The notes under the pieces: model-generated
Database searches by the model: none
The model's input: only the letters and a program-made list of their open reading frames with translations
What the model was told of the DNA's origin: nothing
Part shown: one piece after another, positions 10,620 through 27,000 of the stretch
Layout of the letters: the number at the start of each line of letters is the position of its first letter
Numbering within the stretch: the stretch's first letter is position 1
Source of the DNA: Metaphire vulgaris
Taxonomy: Eukaryota > Annelida > Clitellata > Crassiclitellata > Megascolecidae
Assembly (NCBI GenBank): GCA_018105865.1
Contig: CM030853.1
Span: 106,001 to 170,000 of the forward strand
Reading direction: 5' to 3'
Length of the DNA stretch: 64,000 nucleotides
Position numbers and translations under genes: made by a program

Positions 10620-12132
10620 TTTGCTTGTCAAGATTTTTTAACCCGATCGATTCACTATACATGTAGTTGTCAGAGGCGCGCGAAGCCTGCTTTGACTCGG
10701 GCGTTGGGGGCAACCCACACTGCGCCACTGAGTGCATTGTGTATTTTATAACCTATTTCCTTTGTTCTCTTTAAGACATACAGTATGTTGTCCTCCTTTG
10801 GAAATGGAGGTATCTGGCAATCCTATCTTAAGTAAAGCCCCGTTGCATCACACATGTCTTTGCCATACACACATTTTCAAATTTCACAGTGGAAAAAAGT
10901 GCAATCAAACTTCGCTCAAAATTTTCTAAGTTTCACTTTGTGGCAGATATGCGTTCAAATGCGACTCAATCAGGGTTAGGGTTAGGCTCAGAATTCTCAA
11001 GAGAATTGTTTCATAGTAATTTCTCTGCTTCTGTTTTAACTGAATGTCAAGGCATTGATGAAGCAAGTGAAATGTCAAATGTAGTATATTGATATTTTTA
11101 CCGAATTTCTTAATCACTCGTACCGAGCTACATAAGTCGAATACTTGATCATCTCACTGCCATTAATTGACTATAGTTGGCTAGTTAGTACGTCAATTTA
11201 TATAGCACAGAAACATGGAAGAAGGGCCAAAGTCAAGTGAGCTTTACACTTTTAACGACTATGAGCGGTTGATCTTTAGAACACACATACACACACAATT
11301 CAACCAAATAAAGTTTTAAATATCAAATGTGCATAACAAAGGCATCTAGGTCACCCATCGTCAGTGTCACTGTACTCTAAATGTTTTAATTTATTTTAAA
11401 AAATATCACCACTATAACTGCAATAAATGCATTAAATAGAAAATAGATTGTAGTTTCATAAACGAATTCCAAGTACAAATCTTAGTCTGAACTAACAATT
11501 TATATGTTAACATAGCATCTTATAAAATCTAATCAAACGCAATAAACCAGTTCAAATATAAAGCAACAACTGGTAAACATTCAATCCATTTAACAGAATA
11601 CACCCACATGAAAATACAAAACAAATTCACCGCGTGAAAATACCAACAAAATGTTAGGCTAAAGTTTTGCCAGCAGCAGCTAAATGTTCAGTTGCAATGG
11701 ACACACACTGGAGTTTTTTCCTAGTTCAAGAGAAGGATTCACTAAATTCCTTTAACGGAATACAATGGCACATTTTTAGAAGCATTTTCAATATTCACAT
11801 ACAAAAAGAGTCAATCTGGAATTAGCGAGAAAACAAAGAAAAATAGTCCAACGTGTTTTTTTAAATAAAGTAAATGTGCAGTTCAAATATTCTGAGTGAA
11901 ATTTTGTGATCCCTGGGATAACAATACTAAGAAAGATTTTCCTAACATCCAGACCTAAACTTCCCAGATCAAATCGATGGCAAAGGACAGCAGACGACTC
12001 ATTATAGACTCCAACTGAATCAAAGTCCCTGAAATTTGAAAGGAAACTGTAAAAGAAAATAATTATTAACATGATTCGAAACATTTCAGAAGTTTCTTTT
12101 CTAGATTCTCTTTTGTCAATCACCATTTGTGA
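10620..12132. other. Intergenic DNA without recognised genes
   Basis: Two small TTAGGG runs occur nearby (about 8969 and 10973). Open frames here are short, AT-rich and lack family motifs. The plus-strand frames at 10732-11092 and the minus-strand 116-codon frame at 11788-12138 show no splice or homology support. Confidence 0.4.
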
Positions 12133-12140
12133 ATCCAAAC

Positions 12141-12399
12141 CAGTGGCGTCGCTAGGGGGCGGGGCTGCGAGGACTGCGGAGGGGGGGGCGAATCGGGTGA
12201 CGCCAATAACAACATCACAAGGGAGGGACCACCAGAACGTTTAGTGTTTGTACATTAAATAGGCTAAGCAATTCCATTTGTACGCATAAGCTGGTACAGC
12301 AGGAGGTCCATGGTGCTTTTTATTTTGGGAGGGTGGGAGGAATGGTGACACACCATGGCTTTACCACAGCATGTGACACCGACTCTAGTGACACCTCTG
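12141..12399. mobile_element. hAT-like MITE (259 bp) with perfect target duplication
   Basis: The left end CAGTGGCGTCGCTAG and right end CTAGTGACACCTCTG are imperfect inverted repeats. ATCCAAAC flanks the element on both sides (12133-12140 and 12400-12407). The first bases resemble the GCGTCGCC family at 34199 and 54829, but the interior differs. There is no transposase. Confidence 0.88.
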
Positions 12400-12407
12400 A
12401 TCCAAAC

Positions 12408-13595
12408 AGTTAGAAAGTAAAAACACTGATCAAATACAATTACAGTAACTATATTCTTTACATTGTCTAAAATGCTAATCCATAAAACTCTGAACCTAAA
12501 ATTCTTGAATTTTTGTAACCTCATGAGGCGATGTTCATTCTGATTTTTTCTGAGTTGCTTTGCTAAAACAAACGAATATAAACAAACAAAGTCTATGAAG
12601 TCATTTGCAAACGGCAAAGAAAATGAGACTTTGTCAGATGCCATCAAACAAACATAAAACCACATTTTCATCTTTACACTAATTTGCTAATTATCAAAGG
12701 ATATAAAAATAAATAGACATTTCAATGTTTTCAACAATCACATTCAGAAAAAACACAAAAGAAGAAATGCACTTCTCCTCAAACGATCAGAACTAACTAC
12801 ACGTCAAATTTAGAATAATCAAATAATAAATATTATAATACCCTCACGATGACATCATCTAAATACAAACATTGGTCAACTATGTTGAAAATTTACAATA
12901 TTCTCAAAACAGGCAAAGAGAATATAAAGATTTAAAATGTCTGAACATTTTAAAATAATAATTCCAGAAAATGTAGTATTTTATGAATATAATGATAATG
13001 ATAATAATAATCTGAAAGGGTGGAAACTTCAAAGTGAAGCGTTTAAGCAAAGAAGAAAAAGCTTAGAAACAACAAAGAAACTAGCATTCTCAAGCCAAAG
13101 CAAAGGCAAGCGCTGTGTTCATGCATTAGACTAGATATCTTTAGAAAAAATACAGTGAGGCAAAGCTTGTAGCAAAAATGCATTAACCCTAAGACGTCAG
13201 ACATAAAATGAGATAAGGAAAGAATAAATGAGCTCTGACCTCTGCTGGATTGCAAAAGGTCACAGGAAATAAGTTTCTTTCACCATAGGAAACTCTTTGG
13301 CTGCTTGGTTTGCTGCCGCCTAAAACCAATAAGATAAGGTAGGAGGGAGAGACATAGAGAGTGGGTGAGAGAGACAGAGTCAGAGAGACAAAATGTACTG
13401 AGAGATTAGTAAGTCATGAGAACGATCAGATGAAGTTCAGCTATGAAATGGATGAAAATCAGAAACATAGAATAACCTGATTAGACCCAAAGCCAAAAAG
13501 AAACTGTCTATAGTGACTTACAACCGGAAATAAATAAAAACCTATTTGCCCATCTTGACCAAAGTTAAAATGAAGAATAATAAAGTCAATCAAAG
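12408..13595. other. AT-rich DNA, no recognised gene
   Basis: Only simple AT-rich sequence and short unsupported open frames are visible. A loose GA-rich patch lies at about 13340-13395. Confidence 0.4.
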
Positions 13596-13599
13596 AATG

Positions 13600-13785
13600 A
13601 ACCAAGACCATCAATCAATGAATCAACCAAGAAAATCAATCAATGAATCAACCAAGACCGTCAATCAATGAATCAACCAAGACCGTCAATCAATGAATCA
13701 ACCAAGACCATCAATCAATGAATCAACCAAGACCATCAATCAATGAATCAACCAAGACCATCAATCAATGAATCAACCAGTGCAC
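13600..13785. repeat. 25-bp minisatellite
   Basis: The unit AATCAACCAAGACCATCAATC plus four bases repeats about seven times with a 25-bp period, and variants differ at one or two bases (ACCATC versus ACCGTC). It lies in otherwise AT-rich DNA with no gene. Confidence 0.9.
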
Positions 13786-14605
13786 CAAAGCAGATTCTGT
13801 TAGTTTTGATTTCTTTTGAAGCTTTGAATTTGTTTAATTGAATGAGAAACAGATGAAGCCAGTTAAGCCACATATGAACTCTGCTTCAGCATCAACAGTT
13901 GGCTGCAGAAATGCTAACAATGAATTCAAAAGAGAATTTCAGCCGTTATTTGGATTTCAGAATTTAACTCCATTGCTTCAATGGTTCTTTATTAAAGCAA
14001 TGATTGAAAAGATTAAATTCTGGAAATGAAGATTTTCAATCAACAGTTACAATTGGTCCAATATATTAACCATAAACCACACATTAAATAGAGAAAGACT
14101 TAGCTAGAATCTGGACATTTTGCATAAAAAGCCAGTTGCTTTCTTAAAGCATTTCAAATTATATTTAATTTCATATTTTGTGCCTTTGCCTACAATAAAA
14201 TTAGCAATTCTGCAATTCATTGAAGATGTCTTTGTCGAAGTTACATTATTTAAGTTAAACAAGCAGCAGACAATAGACCAAAGCTAAACACATTTCCCAA
14301 AAGGCCATTTCAAAATCAACATCCATTTCCAAATATTCTTTCCATCTTACCGACATTCGTCAACTGCCTTTGCAACTCTTTCATCACAGGTTTTGGTAAA
14401 TTCACCTACAATGAAATTCAAGGCATTATTTATTTATTCAATCTATTCACAGAAATGATACTCCAAGAAATGCTTGACAGAGGAGTAAATGAAGGCTTCG
14501 CAGGAGGAAAACACTCATTGAACCAAAGCTATGCTGACAAAATAGTATTAATTGTGACCTCACCAGGAGACCTGAAGGTCAGAAGATTAACAGAAGCACT
14601 GTCGA

Positions 14606-15276
14606 CAGAGGTGTAGCGTGCCAGTGGCTATTGTGGCTTCAGCCATGGGCGGCACACATGACGGAGGCGGCAAATTTAAGAAGCGACGACCTTTTCTTGC
14701 TTGTCAGAGGATACTTTGTGAAAGCAGGAAATTTTAGAAGGGGTGGCAAATTTAAAATTTAAAAATTTTGAAAGCAACGACATGGGCCATGCGCGGCATG
14801 AGAGCATGCTACGCAGTGTTTATTCTAGCCACCTTGACATTGGGGGGATTTTGAAATGTTTGGGGGGAACGAGGTTTGACGTCTCAAAAATCTTGACGAG
14901 CAAAAAAAACAAAAAAAGGTCATCCTCCTATCAAAATGTGGTGACGAGCAAAAAAAGGTCATCTGTCCGTTTTCCCTTCTTAAACGCTCTGTGACAATCT
15001 TCCTTATTTTTTCCCCTTTCCAAAAAATTAAAAAAAAAACATCGCCACACTTTGGGAGGGGGAATTTCCATCTCCCCATGCAATATATAAAAAATTTGGG
15101 TGGGGGAGGAATTTTTTCATTTGGTGGGGAGAAAATCCCCCCAAAAAGGGCCTAGAATAAACACTGATGCTACGCCTCTGGCACCAAACACCCTAGATCC
15201 GCCTCTGATATGAATGAATTTGGGGCAGCAGATTAGCCATGAGCCAGAGGCGGCAAAAGTGCACGCTACGCCTCTG
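14606..15276. mobile_element. hAT-like element with an inner insertion
   Basis: The ends CAGAGGTGTAGCGTG and CACGCTACGCCTCTG are inverted repeats with one mismatch. Flanks ACTGTCGA and ACTGCAGA agree at six of eight positions. The element contains CTTGCTTGTCAGAGG at about 14696. The element at 14814-15166 lies within it. No transposase frame is present. Confidence 0.75.
14814..15166. mobile_element. Nested hAT-like MITE (353 bp)
   Basis: The ends CAGTGTTTATTCTAG and CTAGAATAAACACTG are perfect inverted repeats. ATGCTACG flanks both sides (14806-14813 and 15167-15174). The interior carries three GACGAGCAAAAAA-type motifs, close to the inverse of the TTTTGCTTGTC motif found in neighbouring elements. 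The termini resemble the 1482-1631 element. Confidence 0.9.
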
Positions 15277-15615
15277 ACTGCAGAAATACAGCACGTGCAA
15301 CAACACCAGGAAAATCAAAATCTAGTTACAGAGAAATAAAGATCTGCTCTTCTGATCAAAGAGACTCTAACCTTCACTTTTCGTCAATTTCTCCTCAACA
15401 GATTTCTAAAATTTCAAATTAAAACTGTTAATTTGAAGCAGATACCTTCATCTAGTCTAATTGAACAGTTTTCACTTTGTTGTTAAACATGGAAATGCAA
15501 TAGATAAAGCCACTCTCACTAAAGTTTCAGTCAGCACAATGTCAGAACTACCAGTAGTTCCCAAATGGGCAATGGGTGACCATCAGATGTCAACAAAGAG
15601 TCAAAGACTTTCATT

Positions 15616-15741
15616 TATGGTTGGGAAATAGGAAAGTGAGGACTGCGAGGGGGCATGAAGGGCATCACCCTCATATGCTGTGTGTTGATTAAGAGCAGCA
15701 ATTGAATCAGACCTTAATAGGGTTGCCAGATGTCCGGTTTC
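15616..15741 (+). repeat. Left copy of a 126-bp direct repeat
   Basis: The segment starting TATGGTTGGGAAATAGG and ending CAGATGTCCGGTTTC recurs at 16900-17025 in the same orientation, with equal length and a single base difference (position 9 of GGAAAGTGAGG). It lies about 100 bp past the stop of the coiled-coil gene. Confidence 0.95.
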
Positions 15742-15847
15742 GATGTTGGGTATATTCTGACTATTTGGCCATGGTCAATCATGCTACTTTTGATTTCTTG
15801 CCACCTACATGGGTGATGGATATTATGGAGACAGGGATAAGGGAACC

Positions 15848-16270
15848 CTAGATCCTAATCATAGTATTTACTATCGTTTCGATGACAATCGATGATTCTG
15901 GGCATCTTGCCTTTTCTTCTGTCAGTTTTTTGGCGCTGTCCTCCGCCTCCTTCTTCTTCTTCTCCAGCTCCGTCTTCTCCTCCTCCAGCTTCTTCTTCTC
16001 CTCCTCCAGCTTCTTCTTCTCCTCCTCAAGCTTCGTCAGCTGCTGTTTCTGGGCATCGAGGGTGACCGTCTGGTCGCGAACGGTGCGATTGGCGACGCCC
16101 AGGTCGACAGAGGTGCGCTCGAGGCGCTCAAACAGGTCGCCGCTGATCGTCGTCTCCGTCCAGTAATAGTAGGCGAGGATGGCGGCGACGACCAGCGCAG
16201 TCACGGTCACCACCTTCGCACCGCGGTTAGTCTCGCCGGCAGCCATCTTGAAAATACCTCTACGTTTCAT
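15848..16270 (-). CDS. Single-pass membrane protein with a coiled coil, unrecognised
   Basis: The open frame gives 140 codons from the first ATG (16270). The second ATG (16246, in AAGATGG context) is the likelier start and gives 132 residues, MAAGETNRG onward. A short basic N-terminus precedes one hydrophobic segment (about residues 12-29, VVTVTALVVAAILAYYYW), then a NRT glycosylation sequon, then a charged heptad region with KKLEEE repeats (about 60-110). This topology, with a short cytosolic tail, one anchor and a lumenal coiled coil, resembles type II Golgi proteins such as GOLM1, but the sequence does not identify it. A 5' untranslated exon is suggested by a donor at 16360 (AAG/GTAAGTG) and an acceptor at 16301, a 60-bp intron. 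The codons are GC-rich compared with the AT-rich flanks. A 126-bp direct repeat brackets the gene. Confidence 0.6.
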   Translation of the reverse strand: MKRRGIFKMAAGETNRGAKVVTVTALVVAAILAYYYWTETTISGDLFERLERTSVDLGVANRTVRDQTVTLDAQKQQLTKLEEEKKKLEEEKKKLEEEKTELEKKKKEAEDSAKKLTEEKARCPESSIVIETIVNTMIRI

Positions 16271-16899
16271 ATGTCACCTGAGTGCCAACTCACCGCGTAC
16301 CTGAAAACGAAAAGCATGGATCGCTGAACGTCTGGCTATGACGCAACAACTCTCACTTACCTTGAACTTTATGTGGAATCTTGTACTTCCAGAAACGTGC
16401 GAATATAAGCAAATGGAGAGAAAATCAAACTGAAAAACTGCTGATGACCACACCTAGCATCAGTTCTGAGCCTTGCTCTCTATAGTCAAACCTCTTTCCA
16501 AACTAAACACTGCAAAACTCTTAATTGAAATCAGATGATTGCTTCATCGATAACTTGATAAGAATGATCGAAATATCTCTCCAGGCCTAGAAGCTTAGGG
16601 CCGCGCTTTAGGGCAACGAAAGAGCCATTTAGGCCTACACGCATCCTCGCACCTGATCAGCAGACCACATCCAAAAACTGATAATCAAGGAATTTTAAAA
16701 CGTTTCGGACACTTTTAATGAACTGTCAATAGAAATTTTGCAGTGAAATATTCAATGTTTGAAAGACAGAGAAGCGATGCAGCCAATTTGAAGAAGGGAC
16801 ATAAGCTGAAGGTGACTCGAGGGCGTGTTTGAACCGGTTCACCGGGTTCAGTCAGAGTTCTCGCGAGCAGGCCCGCCGAGAAGGGGTCAAGATCGAGGC

Positions 16900-17025
16900 T
16901 ATGGTTGGGAAATAGGAAAGTGGGGACTGCGAGGGGGCATGAAGGGCATCACCCTCATATGCTGTGTGTTGATTAAGAGCAGCAATTGAATCAGACCTTA
17001 ATAGGGTTGCCAGATGTCCGGTTTC
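16900..17025 (+). repeat. Right copy of the 126-bp direct repeat
   Basis: It matches 15616-15741 with one mismatch and no gaps. It lies upstream of the coiled-coil gene, so the two copies bracket that gene. Outside the repeat the flanking sequences differ. The sequence near its end, AGGGTTGCCAGATGTCC, looks like a transposon terminus, but no target duplication was found. Confidence 0.95.
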
Positions 17026-17717
17026 CCAGGGCCAGGCGATTTCTAGGGTCTCGGGGTGGACCCGCATTTACCGCAATACAATATTTGACTGGTCTTGCAA
17101 CCGAATATAATGGCGTAACGTCGGTTGTGAGCTCTCGTCTTCCCCGGTCTCAAATAATGCTGCGAAGAAGATGTGCCTAAATTACAAGTGGCTATCGCAT
17201 ATACTTCAAAGTTGGAAGTTAAAGAATTTTTAAAAATATAAAACAAATAAATAAATATCAAATAAAAAGCATTTTGTAACCGTTTGCAGTCAATTTTTTT
17301 CTGTGATCTGTGACGTGATGCATGGATATTAAAATCTATGGGTTAAACTAAATGTTGCGCAACTTGCGTTATGTTGCTCTTCGTGTACATTTAAAACACG
17401 AAATGTGACAATAATATTCGGATTCGGTAATAATTGTTTACCATAAATATTCAGAGAAAACGGACAGTGGCAAAACCCACTCAGGACTCTGGAATTGACT
17501 GCCTGGCTGACCACCAAACTTCGACTATAGCTATTTCCATCCATTCTTTCTGGGTCTGCCTCTTCCTTTTTTACCTTCCTTGTATGCGTAGAGTGCTCTT
17601 TTGGGAAGTCTCGAGTCTAGCCAGCCTGTTTACATGTCCATATCAGCCTATATTATCAGGTTAGGTTGTGTGGCGCTGACCCAAAGCAGAGCGTCTTACA
17701 GACTCCTGCCCAAAGAC
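17026..17717. other. No recognised gene
   Basis: Open frames of about 70 codons occur on both strands here but lack splice signals or family motifs. I see nothing else. Confidence 0.4.
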
Positions 17718-17883
17718 CAGTGGCGGCTCCACCGGGGGGCCCGTGCCCCCTATTGAGAGTCTGGCCCCCCAGTTGGGACCCTATACTTAATGCTACATAC
17801 ATTAAACAACAAATGGTTGGCCCCCATGATTAGAAGTTGCCCCCCAACGGCCCCCCACTTGCCAAATCCTAGAGCCGCCACTG
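17718..17883 (-). mobile_element. GGCGGCTC hAT-like MITE
   Basis: It starts CAGTGGCGGCTCC and ends GAGCCGCCACTG. The 8-bp flanks CCAAAGAC and CCAAATAC differ at one position. The orientation is that of the 10197 copy. The interior is slightly shorter than in the other copies because of losses in the G/C runs. Confidence 0.9.
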
Positions 17884-18525
17884 CCAAATACATGATATCA
17901 CCTCTTTAGCATTCTATGTGGCAATAGAAACAGAAGCCAATATGGTAACCAATATGGCCATGTTTGGTCCATAACTCCAGGTATACAATGACTAATAAGC
18001 AAGTGGAAAGCGATATGGTGAAATTATCAATTTATAAAAATATTAAATTTTTATCAGTCTTAGTATTTTCCGGTATGTTGTACCGTCACAAAGATGCACT
18101 GCCTACACGTATCTCGATCTCTGCTAATCAAGTAACTCGCAATCTCTAATAGAGATCTTTGGTCAAAGCAGTTCTGATGAGATTTTAAAGATAAAGGATA
18201 AAAAATTACAGAAACAAAAATAAGTTCAAAAACAAATGAAACATAAAGTAGTGCAACATAATGAACAAATAAAAGCTGACGGTTCCCTTCCCCACACACA
18301 TCACCAAAGAGAATGTTGATTTTCTCTCTCAAAGGTAAAACTTCTTCAATGTCACACAGACGATTGTCTCTACAATCAATGCCAATCGATTAAAACTAAA
18401 TAATAAAAATTGGTGCAAAATGTACACAATTTCCAAAAAGCAAATTGAAATTACCTAAATTTACTTTCAAAAACATCAGCAGACAATGGCAAAAAACTAA
18501 AGATCAGGGTGCTTTGTCTATTGAG

Positions 18526-18619
18526 TAGAGCGGTTACGGTTTCACCTCGTGCAATTTTGGTTGGTTTTGGTTTTAACCGAAAAACCGCGGTTTCGGTTCG
18601 GTTAACCGTAACAGCACTA
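18526..18619. mobile_element. Tiny 94-bp hAT-like MITE
   Basis: The ends TAGAGCGGTTACGGTT and AACCGTAACAGCACTA are inverted repeats with two differences. CTATTGAG is duplicated perfectly at 18518-18525 and 18620-18627. The whole element can fold back through GGTTAACC and CCGCGG palindromes. It lies in the 3' flank of SMAD4. Confidence 0.88.
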
Positions 18620-19581
18620 CTATTGAGGATAAAATTAACTCATAGATTTTGCAGAGCAAAGAAAGGTCAAATCAGGAGAACATTAAAGGCAACACAGTCT
18701 AACAAACACCATCCAGCAAATCCATTGGCTGTAAAGAAACTCTATGTACTGCAAGTCAACCTCGAGATTTACCACTCGACATAGATGTCCACTCGACTGG
18801 TCAGCCAAGAAAGACCTCAAATACACTCAAGACACCTCTGGACAACAATTGGACAATTTTCAATTGGCAACTTGATCATTGCAACACACAATTCTCAACA
18901 CAGTCTCCATCTCCTAACCAAGTACAGATTTAACAGACATAATCAAAATTGGCATCTTATATACAAAAGCAATACAAGGATTTTTGAAAATTTAAAAGAA
19001 ACAAACAGAAAACTGGCAACAAATAACTACATTTACAAATGGCAACAACAACTTTCATAAATCATTTCATTTAAGAATCAACAATCAGCGCCAATAACTT
19101 TGATTAAAGAGACAATTATCGAAAAATAAAGTAAATGTCCTTTTCAAATTGAAAGGATAAACAATGCATTCAATGGATATCATTACTTTAAAATACATCC
19201 AGAACCAAGGGAAATTTAGAAAACATGGAAAAAAGATATTAAGTAAAGACAAGAAAGACGAAATGAAGAGACAGCCTGTCACCTCACGAGGTGTAGTCGA
19301 GTGTTATAACACTTTGATCTAACTGACATGAATAAGATAACAAACAAAAAAGAAAAACAGTGGCAGCCAGATGCCCACCAGCCCCTGCAATCTGCATTGT
19401 TCTTTCCAGGACATCTTATTTACAAATAGTCACACAAAGGCTCAGAAACTTACAAAGCCAATTGGGAAAATACATCGACTGCATACACTTCAACCGACAA
19501 AACTGTTCAGCATCCATAAGACACCGACGGAGAAAAACCTCCGAGGACGAGAGAGACGGCACTTTGGGGAACAGACGGTCG

Positions 19582-24005
<4,424 letters not shown>

Positions 24006-27000
24006 ACTAGCGCCCTCTTCGCCCCATTGCTCTCTATCTTATGCTTATTATTTCTATGACAAATTTCACAATTGAAAATCCTCAGCTGAAAACAAAGCAC
24101 GTCTAAAGCGAGTGATTAAAAAATTAACGGAATCTCTGAATCCGCATTGTCTAAAGCAACTAAAGTCCATTCAAATAAATAAAACAGTTTCGCTGGGAAC
24201 TGATTTCAACGAATGAATAAAGGGAGATATTCGTCACGATCCATGTACTACAGAAACCATGCTCAGTTGAAAAATTAATCCAAAACACATTTCGCTCCAA
24301 AAATTGAAAGTGCTCATTCGAAAGTAACTTTAATTCTGCTTCGCAATTCGAACAAAAACATAAATCGAGCGAAAAATAAAATAGAAGAAAAACAAATAAA
24401 AACGAATTCTGCCATTTTGTTGCATTCTCACGCATGCGCACAACACCCGCTTAGAATCAAAAAGTTTAGAAAAGCATTCCCAAACATCATCTTCTATAGC
24501 GTCACCTTCTATTCAATTGGGACATGACGGTGATGATAATCATGATGATTATTATGTTAATCATGCACTTATCTAAGAACCTGAGACATCAATCGATTGT
24601 ACTCTGAATCAGAACCGCACATGTCCTGGTCACTCCAATGCTATATAAAAATAAATATATATTTATATAAATAGGAGGGAGCAAGACAATGCCATGATGA
24701 TGATGATGATGATAATAGTCTGGAAAGAACAATTTTCTCTGTGAGTTTGGAGAAGACAGACAGGTTTGAAATGGGGCAATAGTTGTTAAGATCCTCTCTG
24801 TCAAGGTTTGACTTTTAGAAGTGGAGTTACAAAGGAATTTTAAAATGAGGATGGAGATATGTCTGTGGAAAGAGATAAGTTACTGATTTTTGTTACACTG
24901 AAGTTGGTACTATATGTATGTCCTGTGTGAGAACCATTATTATCATATTTGTGCTTGCTCAGAAATGATCATCTCTTAGGACTTAGATCGATGAGGATTT
25001 CATGATGTGCAGAGGATGTGGGTCTGCCAAATGCAGTGCAATACAGTATTAGGGAATTCTTCTCAACTGAGAAAGTATTTCTACAACAATATCTTTCTCT
25101 TAAATGCCTCTATGGTTTCAGAAGGGTCTGCTACCATGGTCACCACATGTAAGGCTGCTTAATGGCAACTGTAGAAGTGTTATCTGATAGATTTCTTTGC
25201 TATTTTATTATTTAGGAGCGTGGCAGTTGTCTTTCCAATCATTCTGAACAGTGGTGCAAAGGTTTGCGCTAAGTTCCTGATACTCTTTACATCTGAACTG
25301 TAGAGTTAGCTGTTAATAAACTAACACTTGCACAAATATTTTCAAAAATAAATACTGATTTAATGAAAAATCATCATCAAATACACAATTTTAAATGTCT
25401 TACTTTGATTCTCATTTAGTTATTCTTATTACAGAAATTTTAAATAACTGTTGCTAGATGACAAATTTATCTGATGCAATCATTTGGAAGATACAATCCA
25501 ACAGCAAATAAAAGCAAACATTTTCATTTGCAGACGTCACGAAGTAAAAGAACAGATTGCAGTTCAATTAAAGAAAAATAATCACTAGTCACTGAGCGCA
25601 ACTTTGCTTCCATAAACATCATCCCTTAGTATAATATCACGGGATTAAATTCCAACAGTTTCACCACAGAACATATAACCTGTGGAAAAACTGATCACAG
25701 TTGGGAAAATATCATCAGTAATTTACATCATTAGTTTAATAAATTATGTTAACGAAAAAGCTATCAATGAGGGACTGAAGTGTTAAATTAAATGACAAAA
25801 AGCTTGATATAATATTTGACCTAAAAAAATAATCACTAATCAGTTTTTAGTTAAAATGACATTGATTTAGAAATTCTGATTATTTGAAGTCATGGAAGAG
25901 TTTATGAGTTGTCCTGCTACTCTGCAGAGCTCCTCAAAAAGAGATAAAAAGCACAAAACCACTAGAATATGAATCATCAAAAGACATAGAAAACAACTCA
26001 ACTAATCTAAAAAGAAAACTGCTGTCAATACAAACAAAGCCACAATAAGCAACAGAAACCAAAGTCATACAAACACGTTAATAATAGAAATGACATCAAC
26101 CCAACATGTCTAAACTGCCCTTTTCCATAGAGATCGTTTTCTTTAGACTTGTTGACGTTTTAGCCTTTGAGAACATGTTTCAAAAATCTATGTTGTGAGC
26201 AAATTGAAGAGACTCCAACATTAATGAATGGAAAGATCAACTTCTAAAACTATTGGCATCAAAAGCATTGCTAAGAACCGACTTGATATTTCAGTTAAAA
26301 GGTTGAACTTCATCATCACTGAGATTCTGGAACTCGGCAAAGGAAAGCATATCTCATTAACAAAAAACATATTTGGCAAGGATGCCATTCACAAATAGGC
26401 ACTGCAATATTTAAGGTAGTGTTTAGTTTCTAAGAAACCGATCGTATGCCACTTTCTGTGCAATTACAGCATAAACTTAGTCTGTGTCTTCACTGAAAGC
26501 TCTAACTTTCTCTTCGGCCATAAATCAAAGACAGAATTCGTCTGTCAAATTTTAGATATTCGATGAAGTTTAAATATCTTAATAATATCTTTGATCAAGA
26601 GAGTTGAAAAACGATAACATCTTTAAATTGCATCAACATAATTATTAATGATCCCTCAGCTTGGAAATCATTGATGAAAGTTGGGAGAATTTTCAGCAAA
26701 CCTCAAAGCAGATAATTTCCTGACTTCATACATTAAACTGCATGATTGATAAGTGAACAACACAAATCAAAGGCTGAGCATACCCCTGGAAAATTATCAA
26801 CTCCAGGGTTTGATTTGTTGGGGGCTGGGCCCCACTAGTTAAGCCCCCAACCCTACAGTGGGAACACATTCTGGGGAGTAGTCCATATCCAAAACCCTTC
26901 AGGAAAATTTACTTCAGCTAAATTCTTCAAACAAGTTGCTATTAAAGTTCAATTTTAGCTTTTGTTGAGTAATTCCTTCTTCTTCTTAAACGGTGCTATA

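Noticed and set aside
13600..13785. CRISPR-like array
   Set aside because: It is a plain 25-bp tandem repeat without spacers, in an animal genome.
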